From Pseudomonadota bacterium (lineage in GTDB: Bacteria > Pseudomonadota > Alphaproteobacteria > Ferrovibrionales > Ferrovibrionaceae), in contig JAEYSS010000014.1 in assembly GCA_023434425.1 (NCBI GenBank), forward strand, positions 1 to 15,243: 15,243 bases of DNA, written 5' to 3'. Of this stretch, positions 1-6,560 are shown one piece after another. The position numbers were made by a program, and so were the translations under genes. The notes under the pieces are model-generated. The model did no database searches. It was not told the origin of the DNA and was given only the letters and a program-made list of their open reading frames with translations. Position 1 is the first letter of the stretch. The number at the start of each line of letters is the position of its first letter.

Positions 1-362
1 CGGTGGCGGTGACACCGGATGGCAAGACGGCGCTGACTGGCAGCACCGACGGCCAGATCAAGCGCTGGGATCTGGTCGAGCAGCGCGAGGCTGGCAGTCT
101 GCCGGGCCATTCTGCTTTCATCACTTCAATCACGATATCGAAGGATGGCCGCTTCGCGCTGTCGGGCGGGGGGGACCGTCTGATGCGATGGTGGGATCTG
201 AAAGAGGGCCGCCAGTTGAAGCAGTTTGCCGGCCACGAAAAGCCGGTCTGGTCGGTGGCCTTCACGCCTGATGGCAAGCGTGCCGTCTCGGGCGGCTACG
301 ACATGGTGATCAAGGTCTGGTCGCTGGAGACCGGCGCAGAAATCCCGGCCCCGAAGGGCTGA
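1..362 (+). CDS. WD40 repeat protein, 3' end only
   Basis: This is the C-terminal part of a beta-propeller protein whose start lies before the window. The first in-frame GTG at base 3 is an internal valine, not a start. About 119 residues are visible and make roughly three WD40 blades, each with the pattern TPDGK/SKDGR, SGG or TGS, D and a closing W-D or W-S pair (RWDL, WWDL, VWSL). Blades also carry the GH dipeptide (PGHSAF, AGHEKP). WD40 propellers are interaction scaffolds, so no substrate can be named. The frame closes with TGA at 360-362, and the downstream genes are convergent. The cytochrome c gene nearby makes a periplasmic role possible, since WD40 domains are sometimes fused to c-type cytochromes, but the missing N-terminus would be needed to decide. 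Confidence 0.85.
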   Translation, partial: VAVTPDGKTALTGSTDGQIKRWDLVEQREAGSLPGHSAFITSITISKDGRFALSGGGDRLMRWWDLKEGRQLKQFAGHEKPVWSVAFTPDGKRAVSGGYDMVIKVWSLETGAEIPAPKG

Positions 363-374
363 CGCCGGGCAGCG

Positions 375-402
375 CCGGCATCAGCCGGAGAACCTCAGTT
401 CT
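375..402. other. Two small stem-loops in the convergent gap
   Basis: Between the WD40 stop and the convergent small gene there are two adjacent inverted repeats. CCGGC-ATCA-GCCGG lies at 375-388 and AGAAC-CTCA-GTTCT at 389-402; the second overlaps the stop codon of the small gene. Neither is followed by a T-tract on either strand, so they are not classical intrinsic terminators. They may slow polymerase or protect mRNA 3' ends. Confidence 0.3.
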
Positions 403-535
403 GATGCTCGTGCGTCACGCGCGCGCCATCGGTGCTGAAGGCGACATCGACGGGCTTGTTCACGCTGTTCAAGATGAAGGCGGCACCGATTGCGATGACC
501 AGAGCGGCAATCAGGCCGGCGACGAAGGCTTTCAT
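395..535 (-). CDS. Small single-pass membrane peptide, 46 residues, unknown function
   Basis: This short minus-strand ORF starts at an ATG (533-535 on the plus strand) and has a strong Shine-Dalgarno sequence GGAGG (544-548), 8 bases upstream. A perfect TATAAT lies about 33 bases before the start. The peptide begins MKAFVAGLIAALVIAIGAAF. A lysine followed by about 20 hydrophobic residues makes a membrane anchor or an uncleaved signal. A polar tail of about 24 residues follows, with NKPVDVAFSTDGARV and a histidine-rich end (THEHQN). No clear signal peptidase site is seen. It lies just downstream of the cytochrome c gene on the same strand, with an 83-base gap. The function is not recognised; a small anchor or accessory subunit of a respiratory or secreted complex is only a guess. 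Ribosome site, promoter and composition together make it a real gene. Confidence 0.7.
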   Translation of the reverse strand: MKAFVAGLIAALVIAIGAAFILNSVNKPVDVAFSTDGARVTHEHQN

Positions 536-567
536 GGGGGCAACCTCCAAACTGCTGATATCTCTGA

Positions 568-573
568 ATTATA
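568..573 (-). promoter_or_regulatory. Predicted -10 element (TATAAT) for the small membrane peptide
   Basis: On the minus strand a perfect TATAAT sits in an AT-rich patch (about 562-583), unusual in this GC-rich window. It would start transcription near 561, giving a leader of about 25 bases before the ATG at 535. No good -35 hexamer is visible at 16-18 bases, so an activator may be needed or the element may be weak. Confidence 0.45.
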
Positions 574-618
574 TATGATTTTGTCGGCCGAAGGGAAGAG
601 CTTGGCTGTGGCGCGCCA

Positions 619-1017
619 CTATGGCCGGGCGGTCTGTTTCAGCCAGGCGATCAGGTCGATGCGGTCCTGCGCAATGGCCAGTCCGCCATACATCTTGTTG
701 CCCGGCATGAAATCCTGCGTGGCGGCCAGATAGGCGTCCAGCGTCTGCTCGGTCCAGACCACATTCGATTTTTTCATCGCCTCCGAATAGCGGTAGTCGG
801 GCTGGCTGCCGGCCGTCCGGCCGAATACGCCATGCAGGCGCGGCCCGACGAGATTGCGACCCTTCGCCTCGACCGTGTGGCAGGCGCGGCATTTGCCCCA
901 GAGTTCTGCGCCGCGCTCCAGGCTCGGCGGCTCCAGCGCCTCGGAAGTGCTCTGTGCGAATGCGGGAGCAGCCCAGAAAAACAGGCCTGAAATCAACAGC
1001 CATTTGACGATACGCAC
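619..1017 (-). CDS. Secreted class I cytochrome c
   Basis: This is a 132-residue monohaem c-type cytochrome that carries electrons in the periplasm. The chosen GTG start (1015-1017) has GGAGG 5 bases upstream (1023-1027) and directly precedes a signal peptide: VRIVKWLL, a hydrophobic run, then APAFA with cleavage likely before QS near residue 22. A longer form starting at 1053 would place that Shine-Dalgarno inside the gene. The haem-binding CRACH motif is at residues 43-47, and the axial methionine is most likely in GNKM (Met109). FMPGNKM and the YLA-containing helix before it fit the mitochondrial/c2-like group, as does the GPRLHGVFGR segment after the haem site. The gene is divergent from the Fe-S operon. 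Partners are not visible; a role as soluble donor to an oxidase or molybdoenzyme is inference. Confidence 0.9.
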   Translation of the reverse strand: MRIVKWLLISGLFFWAAPAFAQSTSEALEPPSLERGAELWGKCRACHTVEAKGRNLVGPRLHGVFGRTAGSQPDYRYSEAMKKSNVVWTEQTLDAYLAATQDFMPGNKMYGGLAIAQDRIDLIAWLKQTARP

Positions 1018-1051
1018 CCGGACCTCCGGCTGGTTTTCCTGTTGTCTCAAC

Positions 1052-1059
1052 ACTATAGT
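1052..1059. promoter_or_regulatory. Candidate shared, palindromic -10 element between divergent genes
   Basis: The 8-base palindrome ACTATAGT gives TATAGT on both strands (plus 1054-1059, minus 1057-1052). It lies in the 84-base gap between the cytochrome c start (1017) and the Fe-S protein start (1102). Predicted start sites about 7 bases downstream would leave leaders of roughly 30-36 bases on each side. No convincing -35 hexamer is seen for either direction, so confidence is low. Confidence 0.3.
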
Positions 1060-1101
1060 TCAGCTGTTGAGTTGGCCAGATTTGTCGGGTGGAAACAGGC
1101 G

Positions 1102-3156
1102 ATGCGGCTGGACGGAAAACGCGTCCTGGTGTGCAACTGCGAAGGCACCATGCCGCTGGACGGCAAGGCGCTGGCCCGCGCCTGTGGAGCCACCGGAGAC
1201 AGTGATGTGGCCACCCAGCTCTGCCGCGCCGAGATCGGCGTTTTCCAGGCCGCCCTGAAGGCCGGCGACGCCCTCACCGTGGCCTGCACGCAGGAAAGCC
1301 CGCTCTTCGATGAGCAGCGCGGCACCCTGCAAAGCGCCACGCCGGTCACCTATGTCAACATTCGCGAAACCGCGGGCTGGTCGTTGGAGGCCTCTGCAGC
1401 CACGCCGAAAATCGCCGCCCTGATCGCGGCCGCGGCCGTGCCGGTGCCGGTGCCGGCGCTGCCGACCGTAGCGATGAAATCGGAAGGCGTCGCGCTGATC
1501 TACGGCCGCGACGACGTCGCGATTGCTGCCGCGCGCCAGCTGAGCGACCGGCTCGATGTCACCATTATGCTCGACCGGCCGAAGGATGTCGCTGCGCCTG
1601 CGGTGATGGACCTGCCCATCGTGCAGGGGCATATCGCCGGGGCGCGCGGCCATCTCGGCGCCTTCGAACTGGTGATCGACAATTACGCCCTGCCGCTGCC
1701 GTCCTCGCGCCGGCATCTGGCTTTCGGCGCACCGCGCAACGGCGCCAGTTCCACCTGCGACATCATCATCGACCTTACCGGCGGCACGCCGCTGTTCCCG
1801 GCGCATGAAAAGCGCGATGGCTACTTCCGCCCCGATCCGAAGGATCCGGCGGCGGTGCAAAAGGCTCTGTTCGACGCGAGCGATCTGAGCGGCAGCTTCG
1901 AGAAGCCGATCTACGTGGCCTATCATGCCGAGATCTGCGCGCATTCCCGTTCAAAGAAGACCGGCTGCACACGCTGCCTCGATGTCTGTCCCACCGGCGC
2001 GATCACGCCGGCTGGCGACAAGGTCGCCTTCGATCCCTATATCTGCGGCGGCTGCGGCAATTGCGGCGCGGTCTGCCCGACGGGTGCCGCCGAATACCGC
2101 CTGCCGCCGCCGGCCACTCTGACCGAGCAACTGCGCGCGCTGCTGCTGGCCTACCGCGAGGCCGGCGGGCGCCAGGCCGTGGTTCTGCTGCACGATGCGA
2201 AACACGGCGCGCCGCTGATCGACGCGCTGGCGCGGTTTGGCGACGGACTGCCGGCGCGGGTGCTGCCTTTTGCCGTCAATGCTCTGGGCGAATGCAACGT
2301 GGCTTTCTTCGCCTCGGCCTTTGCCTACGGCGCTGCCGATCTGCGCATGCTGGTGCCGGGCAAACACAGCGACGATATCGCCGGTCAGGGCCAGCAGCTG
2401 GCCCTGACCGAGAATGTGCTGGCTGGCCTGGGGTATGAAGGTGGCCGCGTCGGCCTGGTCGAGACCGACGATCCCGACCAGCTTGGCGCCGCACTCGCCG
2501 CGTTGCCGCAGCGCGAGGGCCCGAGCGGATCGAGTCACCTGCCGATGGGCCGCAACCGCGACCTGGCCCGTCTGGCCTTCCGTCACCTGCATGCCGTGGC
2601 GCCGCAGCCGGTCGACACCGTTGTGCTGGCACCGGGTGCGCCGTTCGGAAATCTGCAGATCGATGCCGGGAACTGCACGCTCTGCCTCGCCTGCGTGTCG
2701 TCCTGCCCGACCGGAGCGCTGAGCGACGATCCGGAACGGCCGCGCCTCATGTTCACCGAAGATGCCTGCGTGCAATGCGGCTTGTGCAGGAATACCTGCC
2801 CCGAGAAGGTGATCGCACTGGAGCCGCGGGTGAATTTCACGGCCGCTTCGGCGCGGCAGCGCGTGATCAAGGAGGAGGAGCCCTTCCATTGCATCCGCTG
2901 TGCCAAACCCTTCGGCACGAAGTCGTCCATCGAGAAGGTGATCGCCAAACTGGAAGGCAAGCACTGGATGTACGGCCAGGGCAGCGAGATTGCCGACCGC
3001 ATGCGCATGTGCGCGGACTGCCGCATCATCGTGCAGAGCGAGACCAAGCTGGACCCCTATGCCGGCGCACCGCGACCCGATGTGCGTACCACCGACGACT
3101 ATCTGGCCGAGCGCGCCGCGGCCGAACTGAAGGCGGCCGGAAAGAAGCCGTCATGA
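1102..3156 (+). CDS. Multicluster 4Fe-4S protein linked to molybdoenzyme assembly
   Basis: This is a 684-residue cytoplasmic iron-sulfur protein with no signal peptide. The ATG at 1102 was chosen because similarity-like sequence starts there (MRLDGKRVLVCNCEGTM); the frame is open back to a TTG at 1042, which lacks a ribosome site. In order: an N-terminal domain with CNCEG at residues 11-15; a dicluster domain with C279, C289, C292, C296 and C315, C318, C321, C325; a linking domain (about 355-480); a second dicluster domain with C525, C528, C531, C535 and C556, C559, C562, C566; then a C-terminal CxxC pair (C597/C600 and C637/C640) resembling a zinc or further metal site. Proteins of this shape are known beside formate dehydrogenase and molybdenum cofactor genes in alphaproteobacteria, with weak likeness to heterodisulfide-reductase-type electron carriers. 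It heads an operon with mobB and moeA. The electron partner is unknown. Confidence 0.88.
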   Translation: MRLDGKRVLVCNCEGTMPLDGKALARACGATGDSDVATQLCRAEIGVFQAALKAGDALTVACTQESPLFDEQRGTLQSATPVTYVNIRETAGWSLEASAATPKIAALIAAAAVPVPVPALPTVAMKSEGVALIYGRDDVAIAAARQLSDRLDVTIMLDRPKDVAAPAVMDLPIVQGHIAGARGHLGAFELVIDNYALPLPSSRRHLAFGAPRNGASSTCDIIIDLTGGTPLFPAHEKRDGYFRPDPKDPAAVQKALFDASDLSGSFEKPIYVAYHAEICAHSRSKKTGCTRCLDVCPTGAITPAGDKVAFDPYICGGCGNCGAVCPTGAAEYRLPPPATLTEQLRALLLAYREAGGRQAVVLLHDAKHGAPLIDALARFGDGLPARVLPFAVNALGECNVAFFASAFAYGAADLRMLVPGKHSDDIAGQGQQLALTENVLAGLGYEGGRVGLVETDDPDQLGAALAALPQREGPSGSSHLPMGRNRDLARLAFRHLHAVAPQPVDTVVLAPGAPFGNLQIDAGNCTLCLACVSSCPTGALSDDPERPRLMFTEDACVQCGLCRNTCPEKVIALEPRVNFTAASARQRVIKEEEPFHCIRCAKPFGTKSSIEKVIAKLEGKHWMYGQGSEIADRMRMCADCRIIVQSETKLDPYAGAPRPDVRTTDDYLAERAAAELKAAGKKPS

Positions 3157-3170
3157 AGGTCCGAAAATGA
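3153..3170 (+). other. Five-codon micro-ORF and tandem duplication at the Fe-S/mobB junction
   Basis: A 10-base sequence, ATGAAGGTCC, occurs at 3153-3162 and again at 3167-3176, separated by GAAA. The first ATG overlaps the Fe-S gene stop (ATGA, 3153-3156) and opens a reading frame MKVRK, whose TGA (3168-3170) overlaps the mobB ATG (ATGA, 3167-3170). The first copy also supplies AAGG (3156-3159), 7 bases before the mobB start, so it may simply act as the mobB ribosome site. Confidence 0.5.
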
Positions 3171-3694
3171 AGGTCCTGGGTATTTCCGGCTGGAGCGGGT
3201 CGGGCAAGACCACGCTGCTGGCCGAGCTGATTCCGCTGCTGGTGGCGCGCAGCGTGAAGGTCTCGACCATCAAGCACGCACATCACGACTTCGACATCGA
3301 CACGCCCGGCAAGGATTCCTACCGCCACCGCGAGGCCGGCGCGAGCGAGGTGCTGATCAGTTCGGCGCAACGCTATGCCATCATGCACGAGCATCGCGGC
3401 GCGGCAGAGCCGACGCTGGAAGACCTGCTCACCCGGCTCAGCCCGGTCGATCTGGTTCTGGTGGAAGGCTTCAAGAAATCCGGCCATGCCAAAATCGAAG
3501 TCTGGCGCGCGGAGACCGGCAAGCCGATGCTGCAGCCGGACGATCCCAACGTCATCGCAGTGGCCAGCGATGGCCCGCTGACCGGCCTGCCGGTGCCGTG
3601 GCTCGACGCCAACCAGCCGCAGCAGGTCGCCGATTTCGTCATGAGCTGGCTGGCTGCAGACAAGCGCGAGGCGCGCCGTGGCGCAGCTGAGTGA
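3167..3694 (+). CDS. mobB: Molybdopterin-guanine dinucleotide biosynthesis adaptor MobB
   Basis: This 175-residue P-loop GTP-binding protein helps MobA attach GMP to molybdopterin, forming the MGD or bis-MGD cofactor of DMSO-reductase-family enzymes such as formate dehydrogenase and nitrate reductase. The Walker A motif GWSGSGKT is at residues 8-15. The MobB-typical TIKHAHHDFDID segment is at 35-46, and LVEGFKKSGHAKIEV is at 98-112. Length and layout are normal for MobB. The ATG at 3167 follows the Fe-S gene after 10 bases, and the C-terminus overlaps moeA by 17 bases, so all three are read as one operon. There is no mobA in the window; it must lie elsewhere if present. The cofactor role is established for the family, while the link to the Fe-S protein is inferred from the operon. 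Confidence 0.93.
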   Translation: MKVLGISGWSGSGKTTLLAELIPLLVARSVKVSTIKHAHHDFDIDTPGKDSYRHREAGASEVLISSAQRYAIMHEHRGAAEPTLEDLLTRLSPVDLVLVEGFKKSGHAKIEVWRAETGKPMLQPDDPNVIAVASDGPLTGLPVPWLDANQPQQVADFVMSWLAADKREARRGAAE

Positions 3695-4946
3695 CGACTG
3701 TTTCGCCCATGGTGGCGCGCTGATGCGGCTGGATGCCGCGCTGGCCGAGTTGTCCCGACGTCTGGTTCCGATCGCTCCCCTGGAGACGCTGCCGCTGGCG
3801 TTGTGCCATGGGCGCATTCTGGCTGAACCGCTGGTGGCGAACGTGGCCGTACCGCCGCGCGACAATTCCGCCGTCGATGGCTATGCGGTCTATCACGAGG
3901 ATCTGTCGAAGGATCGCGAGACACGGCTGCCGGTGCTGGGGCGCGCCGCCGCCGGACATCCGTTCGACCGGCTGCAGCCGCGCGGCGCGGCCGTGCGCGT
4001 GCTGACCGGCGCGGTGATGCCGCGCGGCGGGAATGGCGATCCCGACACAGTCATGATGCAGGAAGACTGCACGGCCGATGGCGACAGCGTGATTGTCCAG
4101 CCGGGCATCAAGCGCGGCGCCAACCGCAGGCTGGCGGGCGAAGACATCCAGGCCGGCGAAGCCGTGCTGGCGGCCGGCCGCGTGCTGACGGCGCCGGATC
4201 TCGCGCTGGCCGCCGCCAGCGGCCATGCCATGCTCGGCATCCGCCGGCCGCTGCGCGTCGCCCTGATCTCGACCGGCGATGAAATTCACGAGCCGGGTGG
4301 GCCACTGCCCGATGGCGGCATCTACGATGCCAACCGTCCGCTGCTCGCCGCGCTGCTGACGGCGGCGGGCTGCAGGGTCAGCGATCTCGGCATTCAGCCG
4401 GACCGCCGCGATCACCTGGCGAAAGTATTTGCCGATGCAGCGCGCGACCACGACGCGGTGGTGACGTCGGGCGGCGTCTCCACCGGCGACGAGGATCATG
4501 TGAAAGCCGCCATCGAAATGCATGGCCGGCTCGATTTCTGGCGTCTGGCGATCAAGCCGGGCCGCCCGGTCGCCCTGGGTCTGATCGGCGGCGTGCCGTT
4601 CTTCGGTCTGCCCGGCAATCCGGTGGCGGCGATGCTCACCTTCTGCTTCTTCGCCCGGCCGCTGCTCCAGCGATTGAACGGTGCATTGCCCCTCCAGCCG
4701 CGCAGCTACCCCGTGATCGCCGGCTTTTCCTACAAGAAGAAAGCGGACCGTCGCGAATGGGTGCGCGTGTCGCTGCAGGATGACGGCCAGGGCGGCTGGC
4801 GCGCCGAGAAATACGCCGTGGATGGTGCCGGCGTGATTACCTCGCTGACGCGCACCGACGGCCTGATCGAACTGCCGGAAGATCTGACCCGGCTGGAGCC
4901 GGGCGAGGGCGCGCGCTTCTATCCCTACGAGGCGCTTGGGCTTTAA
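3678..4946 (+). CDS. moeA: Molybdopterin molybdenumtransferase MoeA
   Basis: This 422-residue cytoplasmic enzyme inserts molybdate into adenylylated molybdopterin to give the mature molybdenum cofactor. The GTG start at 3678 fits best: GAGG lies 6 bases upstream (3668-3671) and the N-terminus MAQLSDDCFAHGG matches the usual MoeA opening. An internal ATG at 3723 would lose it. Family motifs are all present: DNSAVDGYA (62-70), LISTGDEI (196-203), SGGVSTGDEDHV (264-275), KPGRPVALG (293-301) and FGLPGNPVA (309-317). The C-terminal domain IV is complete, with WVRVSL near residue 361. It overlaps mobB by 17 bases, implying translational coupling. With mobB it indicates that the operon serves a molybdopterin enzyme. 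Nothing is missing or unusual in it. Confidence 0.95.
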   Translation: MAQLSDDCFAHGGALMRLDAALAELSRRLVPIAPLETLPLALCHGRILAEPLVANVAVPPRDNSAVDGYAVYHEDLSKDRETRLPVLGRAAAGHPFDRLQPRGAAVRVLTGAVMPRGGNGDPDTVMMQEDCTADGDSVIVQPGIKRGANRRLAGEDIQAGEAVLAAGRVLTAPDLALAAASGHAMLGIRRPLRVALISTGDEIHEPGGPLPDGGIYDANRPLLAALLTAAGCRVSDLGIQPDRRDHLAKVFADAARDHDAVVTSGGVSTGDEDHVKAAIEMHGRLDFWRLAIKPGRPVALGLIGGVPFFGLPGNPVAAMLTFCFFARPLLQRLNGALPLQPRSYPVIAGFSYKKKADRREWVRVSLQDDGQGGWRAEKYAVDGAGVITSLTRTDGLIELPEDLTRLEPGEGARFYPYEALGL

Positions 4947-4985
4947 TCACCCACCGGCACCGTCCCGACAAAAAATTGCGATACG

Positions 4986-4999
4986 CTGATCCACGTCAA
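4986..4999 (+). promoter_or_regulatory. Candidate FNR/FixK-type box upstream of the hydrolase/PRTase pair
   Basis: CTGAT-CCAC-GTCAA matches the FNR/FixK consensus TTGAT-N4-ATCAA at 8 of 10 fixed positions. It is the only such site I noticed and lies in a 137-base non-coding gap in front of a promoterless-looking gene pair. A class II activator site centred at 4992.5 would put the start near 5034 and the -10 near 5021-5026, where the imperfect hexamer GATGTT stands. Oxygen-limited induction is therefore likely but unproven. Confidence 0.5.
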
Positions 5000-5083
5000 T
5001 TCGCACTTGGCCGGATGTGAGATGTTGCAGTCTTGGCGCGTTCAGCGCCATGCCCCCTGCGTACGGTGCGAAAGGCCATGTCG

Positions 5084-5764
5084 ATGGCACGCGCTCAAAG
5101 ATCGGCGATAAGCGAGAGTATCGCCATTCCGCCTCTCGGCCTTGACGGCCATCTGGCTGTACCCGCGCGTGCCGCCGGCATCGTGATCTTCGCCCACGGC
5201 AGCGGCAGCGGCCGGCATAGTCCACGCAACAAACGCGTTGCCACTGCATTCAATCGCGCCGGGATCGGAACCTTGCTGTTCGATCTGCTGCAGCCGTTGG
5301 AAGCCGAGGATCGTGCCGCCGTCTTCGATATCGACCTGCTGGCCGAAAGACTGATCCAGGCAACCCGCTGGCTGCGACAGCATCCGGCGGCAGCAGGCCT
5401 GGGGGTCGGCTACTTCGGCGCCAGCACCGGCGCCGCGGCGGCACTGGCAGCGAGTGCCTCGGACGACAATGCGGTTGTGGCCGTCGTCAGTCGCGGCGGC
5501 CGGCCGGACCTGGCCGACCGCTTTCTGCCTTATGTATCGGCACCGACGCTGCTGATTGTCGGCGGCGACGATCGCGATGTGCTGGCGCTGAACCGTCGCG
5601 CCATGTCGCTTATGACCTGCGAGACCGAACTGGTCGTGATTCCGCATGCCAGTCATCTGTTCGAGGAGGCCGGTGCGCTGGATCAGGTGACGGATCACGC
5701 GCTGCGCTGGTTTCAGCGGCATTTCACGCGAAACAGCCAGAGCGGAGGAGCGGACCGTGTTTGA
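5084..5764 (+). CDS. Dienelactone hydrolase family alpha/beta hydrolase
   Basis: This is a 226-residue alpha/beta hydrolase without a signal peptide. The ATG at 5084 was chosen because AAAGG (5071-5075) lies 8 bases upstream; an ATG at 5078 is only 2 bases from it, and the frame is open further back to 5033. The sequence shows an HGSGSGRHSPRN oxyanion segment (38-49), the nucleophile elbow GASTG with Ser114, a GGDD acid segment (Asp162 or Asp163) and PHASHLFEE carrying the catalytic His191. The triad is complete, so it should be active, but the substrate is not known. The short family paired with phosphoribosyltransferases is usually annotated only as dienelactone-hydrolase-like. Its last 8 bases overlap the next gene. 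The upstream FNR-like box suggests expression under low oxygen. Confidence 0.88.
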   Translation: MARAQRSAISESIAIPPLGLDGHLAVPARAAGIVIFAHGSGSGRHSPRNKRVATAFNRAGIGTLLFDLLQPLEAEDRAAVFDIDLLAERLIQATRWLRQHPAAAGLGVGYFGASTGAAAALAASASDDNAVVAVVSRGGRPDLADRFLPYVSAPTLLIVGGDDRDVLALNRRAMSLMTCETELVVIPHASHLFEEAGALDQVTDHALRWFQRHFTRNSQSGGADRV

Positions 5765-6413
5765 AGATCGTCGCGCAGCAGGGCGTCTGCTGGCAGAACG
5801 CCTTCGCTCGTCTTCGGCACCCCGGCCGGTCGTGCTGGCCCTGCCACGCGGCGGCGTCCCCGTCGCGGCAGTGGTGGCGGAAGCGCTGCAGGCACCGCTC
5901 GGGCTGCTGCATGTGCGCAAGATCGGCGCACCCCGTCAGCCGGAGCTGGCGGTTGCGGCCATCGCCGACGGCGAGGCCCCGTATCTGGCGGTCAATCATG
6001 AACTCGCCAACGCACTCGGGATCAGCGAAGTGTATCTTAAACAGGCCAGCGCGCGCGAACTGAAAGAAATCGAGCGCCGCAAGCTGCGGTATGAGGGCGG
6101 ACAGCCGGGCCCGAGCGTGAAGGGCCGAACCGTCATCCTCGTCGATGACGGTATCGCCACCGGTGCCACGGTCCGTGCCGCCCTGCTGGGGTTGCGCGCT
6201 GCCGGACCCACGCGCATCCTGCTGGCCGTGCCCGTGGCGCCGCAGAGCGCGATCGATCAGGTCGCCGATCTGGTTGACGAAGTGGTCTGTTTGGAGATTC
6301 CGGGGGACTTCATGGCTGTCGGCCAGTTTTACAGGCACTTCCAGCAGGTGAGCGATGGCGAGGTCGAGAGCCTGATGCGCGAGGCGCGGAGGCGTCAGCC
6401 GTCGCCTGCCTAG
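5757..6413 (+). CDS. Type I phosphoribosyltransferase
   Basis: This 218-residue protein has the PRPP-binding signature VILVDDGIATGAT at residues 126-138 and the LPRGGVPVA loop at 29-37. LHVRKIGAP (51-59) lies early in the fold, as in stand-alone PRTases annotated as 'phosphoribosyltransferase family'. The GTG start at 5757 overlaps the hydrolase stop by 8 bases and has a strong GGAGGAG (5744-5750) 6 bases upstream, so translation is coupled and well initiated. No nucleobase-specific motif allows a named enzyme such as Apt, Hpt or Upp, so the base acceptor is unknown. Hydrolase and PRTase domains are also seen adjacent or fused in other bacteria, often with stress or low-oxygen genes. That association is from general knowledge, not from this sequence. 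The gene ends 42 bases before the convergent tRNA. Confidence 0.88.
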   Translation: MFEDRRAAGRLLAERLRSSSAPRPVVLALPRGGVPVAAVVAEALQAPLGLLHVRKIGAPRQPELAVAAIADGEAPYLAVNHELANALGISEVYLKQASARELKEIERRKLRYEGGQPGPSVKGRTVILVDDGIATGATVRAALLGLRAAGPTRILLAVPVAPQSAIDQVADLVDEVVCLEIPGDFMAVGQFYRHFQQVSDGEVESLMREARRRQPSPA

Positions 6414-6455
6414 CGAGCTGCATTTTCGCCGGCTGAGTCGTTGTTGTCGGTGGTT

Positions 6456-6532
6456 TGGTGGGCCCGGCAGGACTTGAACCTGCAACCAGACCGTTATGAG
6501 CGGCCGGCTCTAACCAGTTGAGCTACAGGCCC
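6456..6532 (-). tRNA. tRNA-Ile2 (CAT anticodon, lysidine-modified), not Met
   Basis: A 77-base tRNA with encoded CCA. The acceptor stem is GGGCCTG/CGGGCCC, the D arm GCTC/GAGC, the anticodon stem GGCCG/CGGTC with loop CTCATAA (anticodon CAT, complement at 6496-6498), and the T arm GCAGG-TTCAAGT-CCTGC. CAT may mean elongator Met, initiator Met or Ile2. The initiator is excluded because 1-72 is a normal G-C pair and the three consecutive G-C pairs of the initiator anticodon stem are absent. Consecutive C4-G69 and C5-G68 pairs are the known determinants for TilS, which converts C34 to lysidine, so Ile2 is favoured. No clear promoter lies between it and the rpoD terminator. Confidence 0.85.
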
Positions 6533-6560
6533 ACTAACCCCAATAAACTCCGGCCTCAGC

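Noticed and set aside
608..619. Perfect 12-base palindrome GTGGCGCGCCAC at the cytochrome c stop codon
   Set aside because: It has no loop or T-run, and such GC palindromes arise often in this composition; it does not qualify as a terminator or a clear operator.
569..1003. Second minus-strand ORF overlapping the cytochrome c gene in another frame
   Set aside because: The cytochrome frame has a signal peptide, CRACH and a ribosome site; the alternative frame has none of these.
1042..1101. Upstream TTG start extending the Fe-S protein by 20 residues
   Set aside because: There is no Shine-Dalgarno before the TTG, and the extension would cover the likely promoter region; the ATG at 1102 begins the conserved-looking sequence.
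1433..1471. Repeat-like GTGCCGGTGCCGGTGCCG stretch encoding VPVPVPALP
   Set aside because: It is a short Pro-Val linker between domains of the Fe-S protein rather than a functional DNA repeat.
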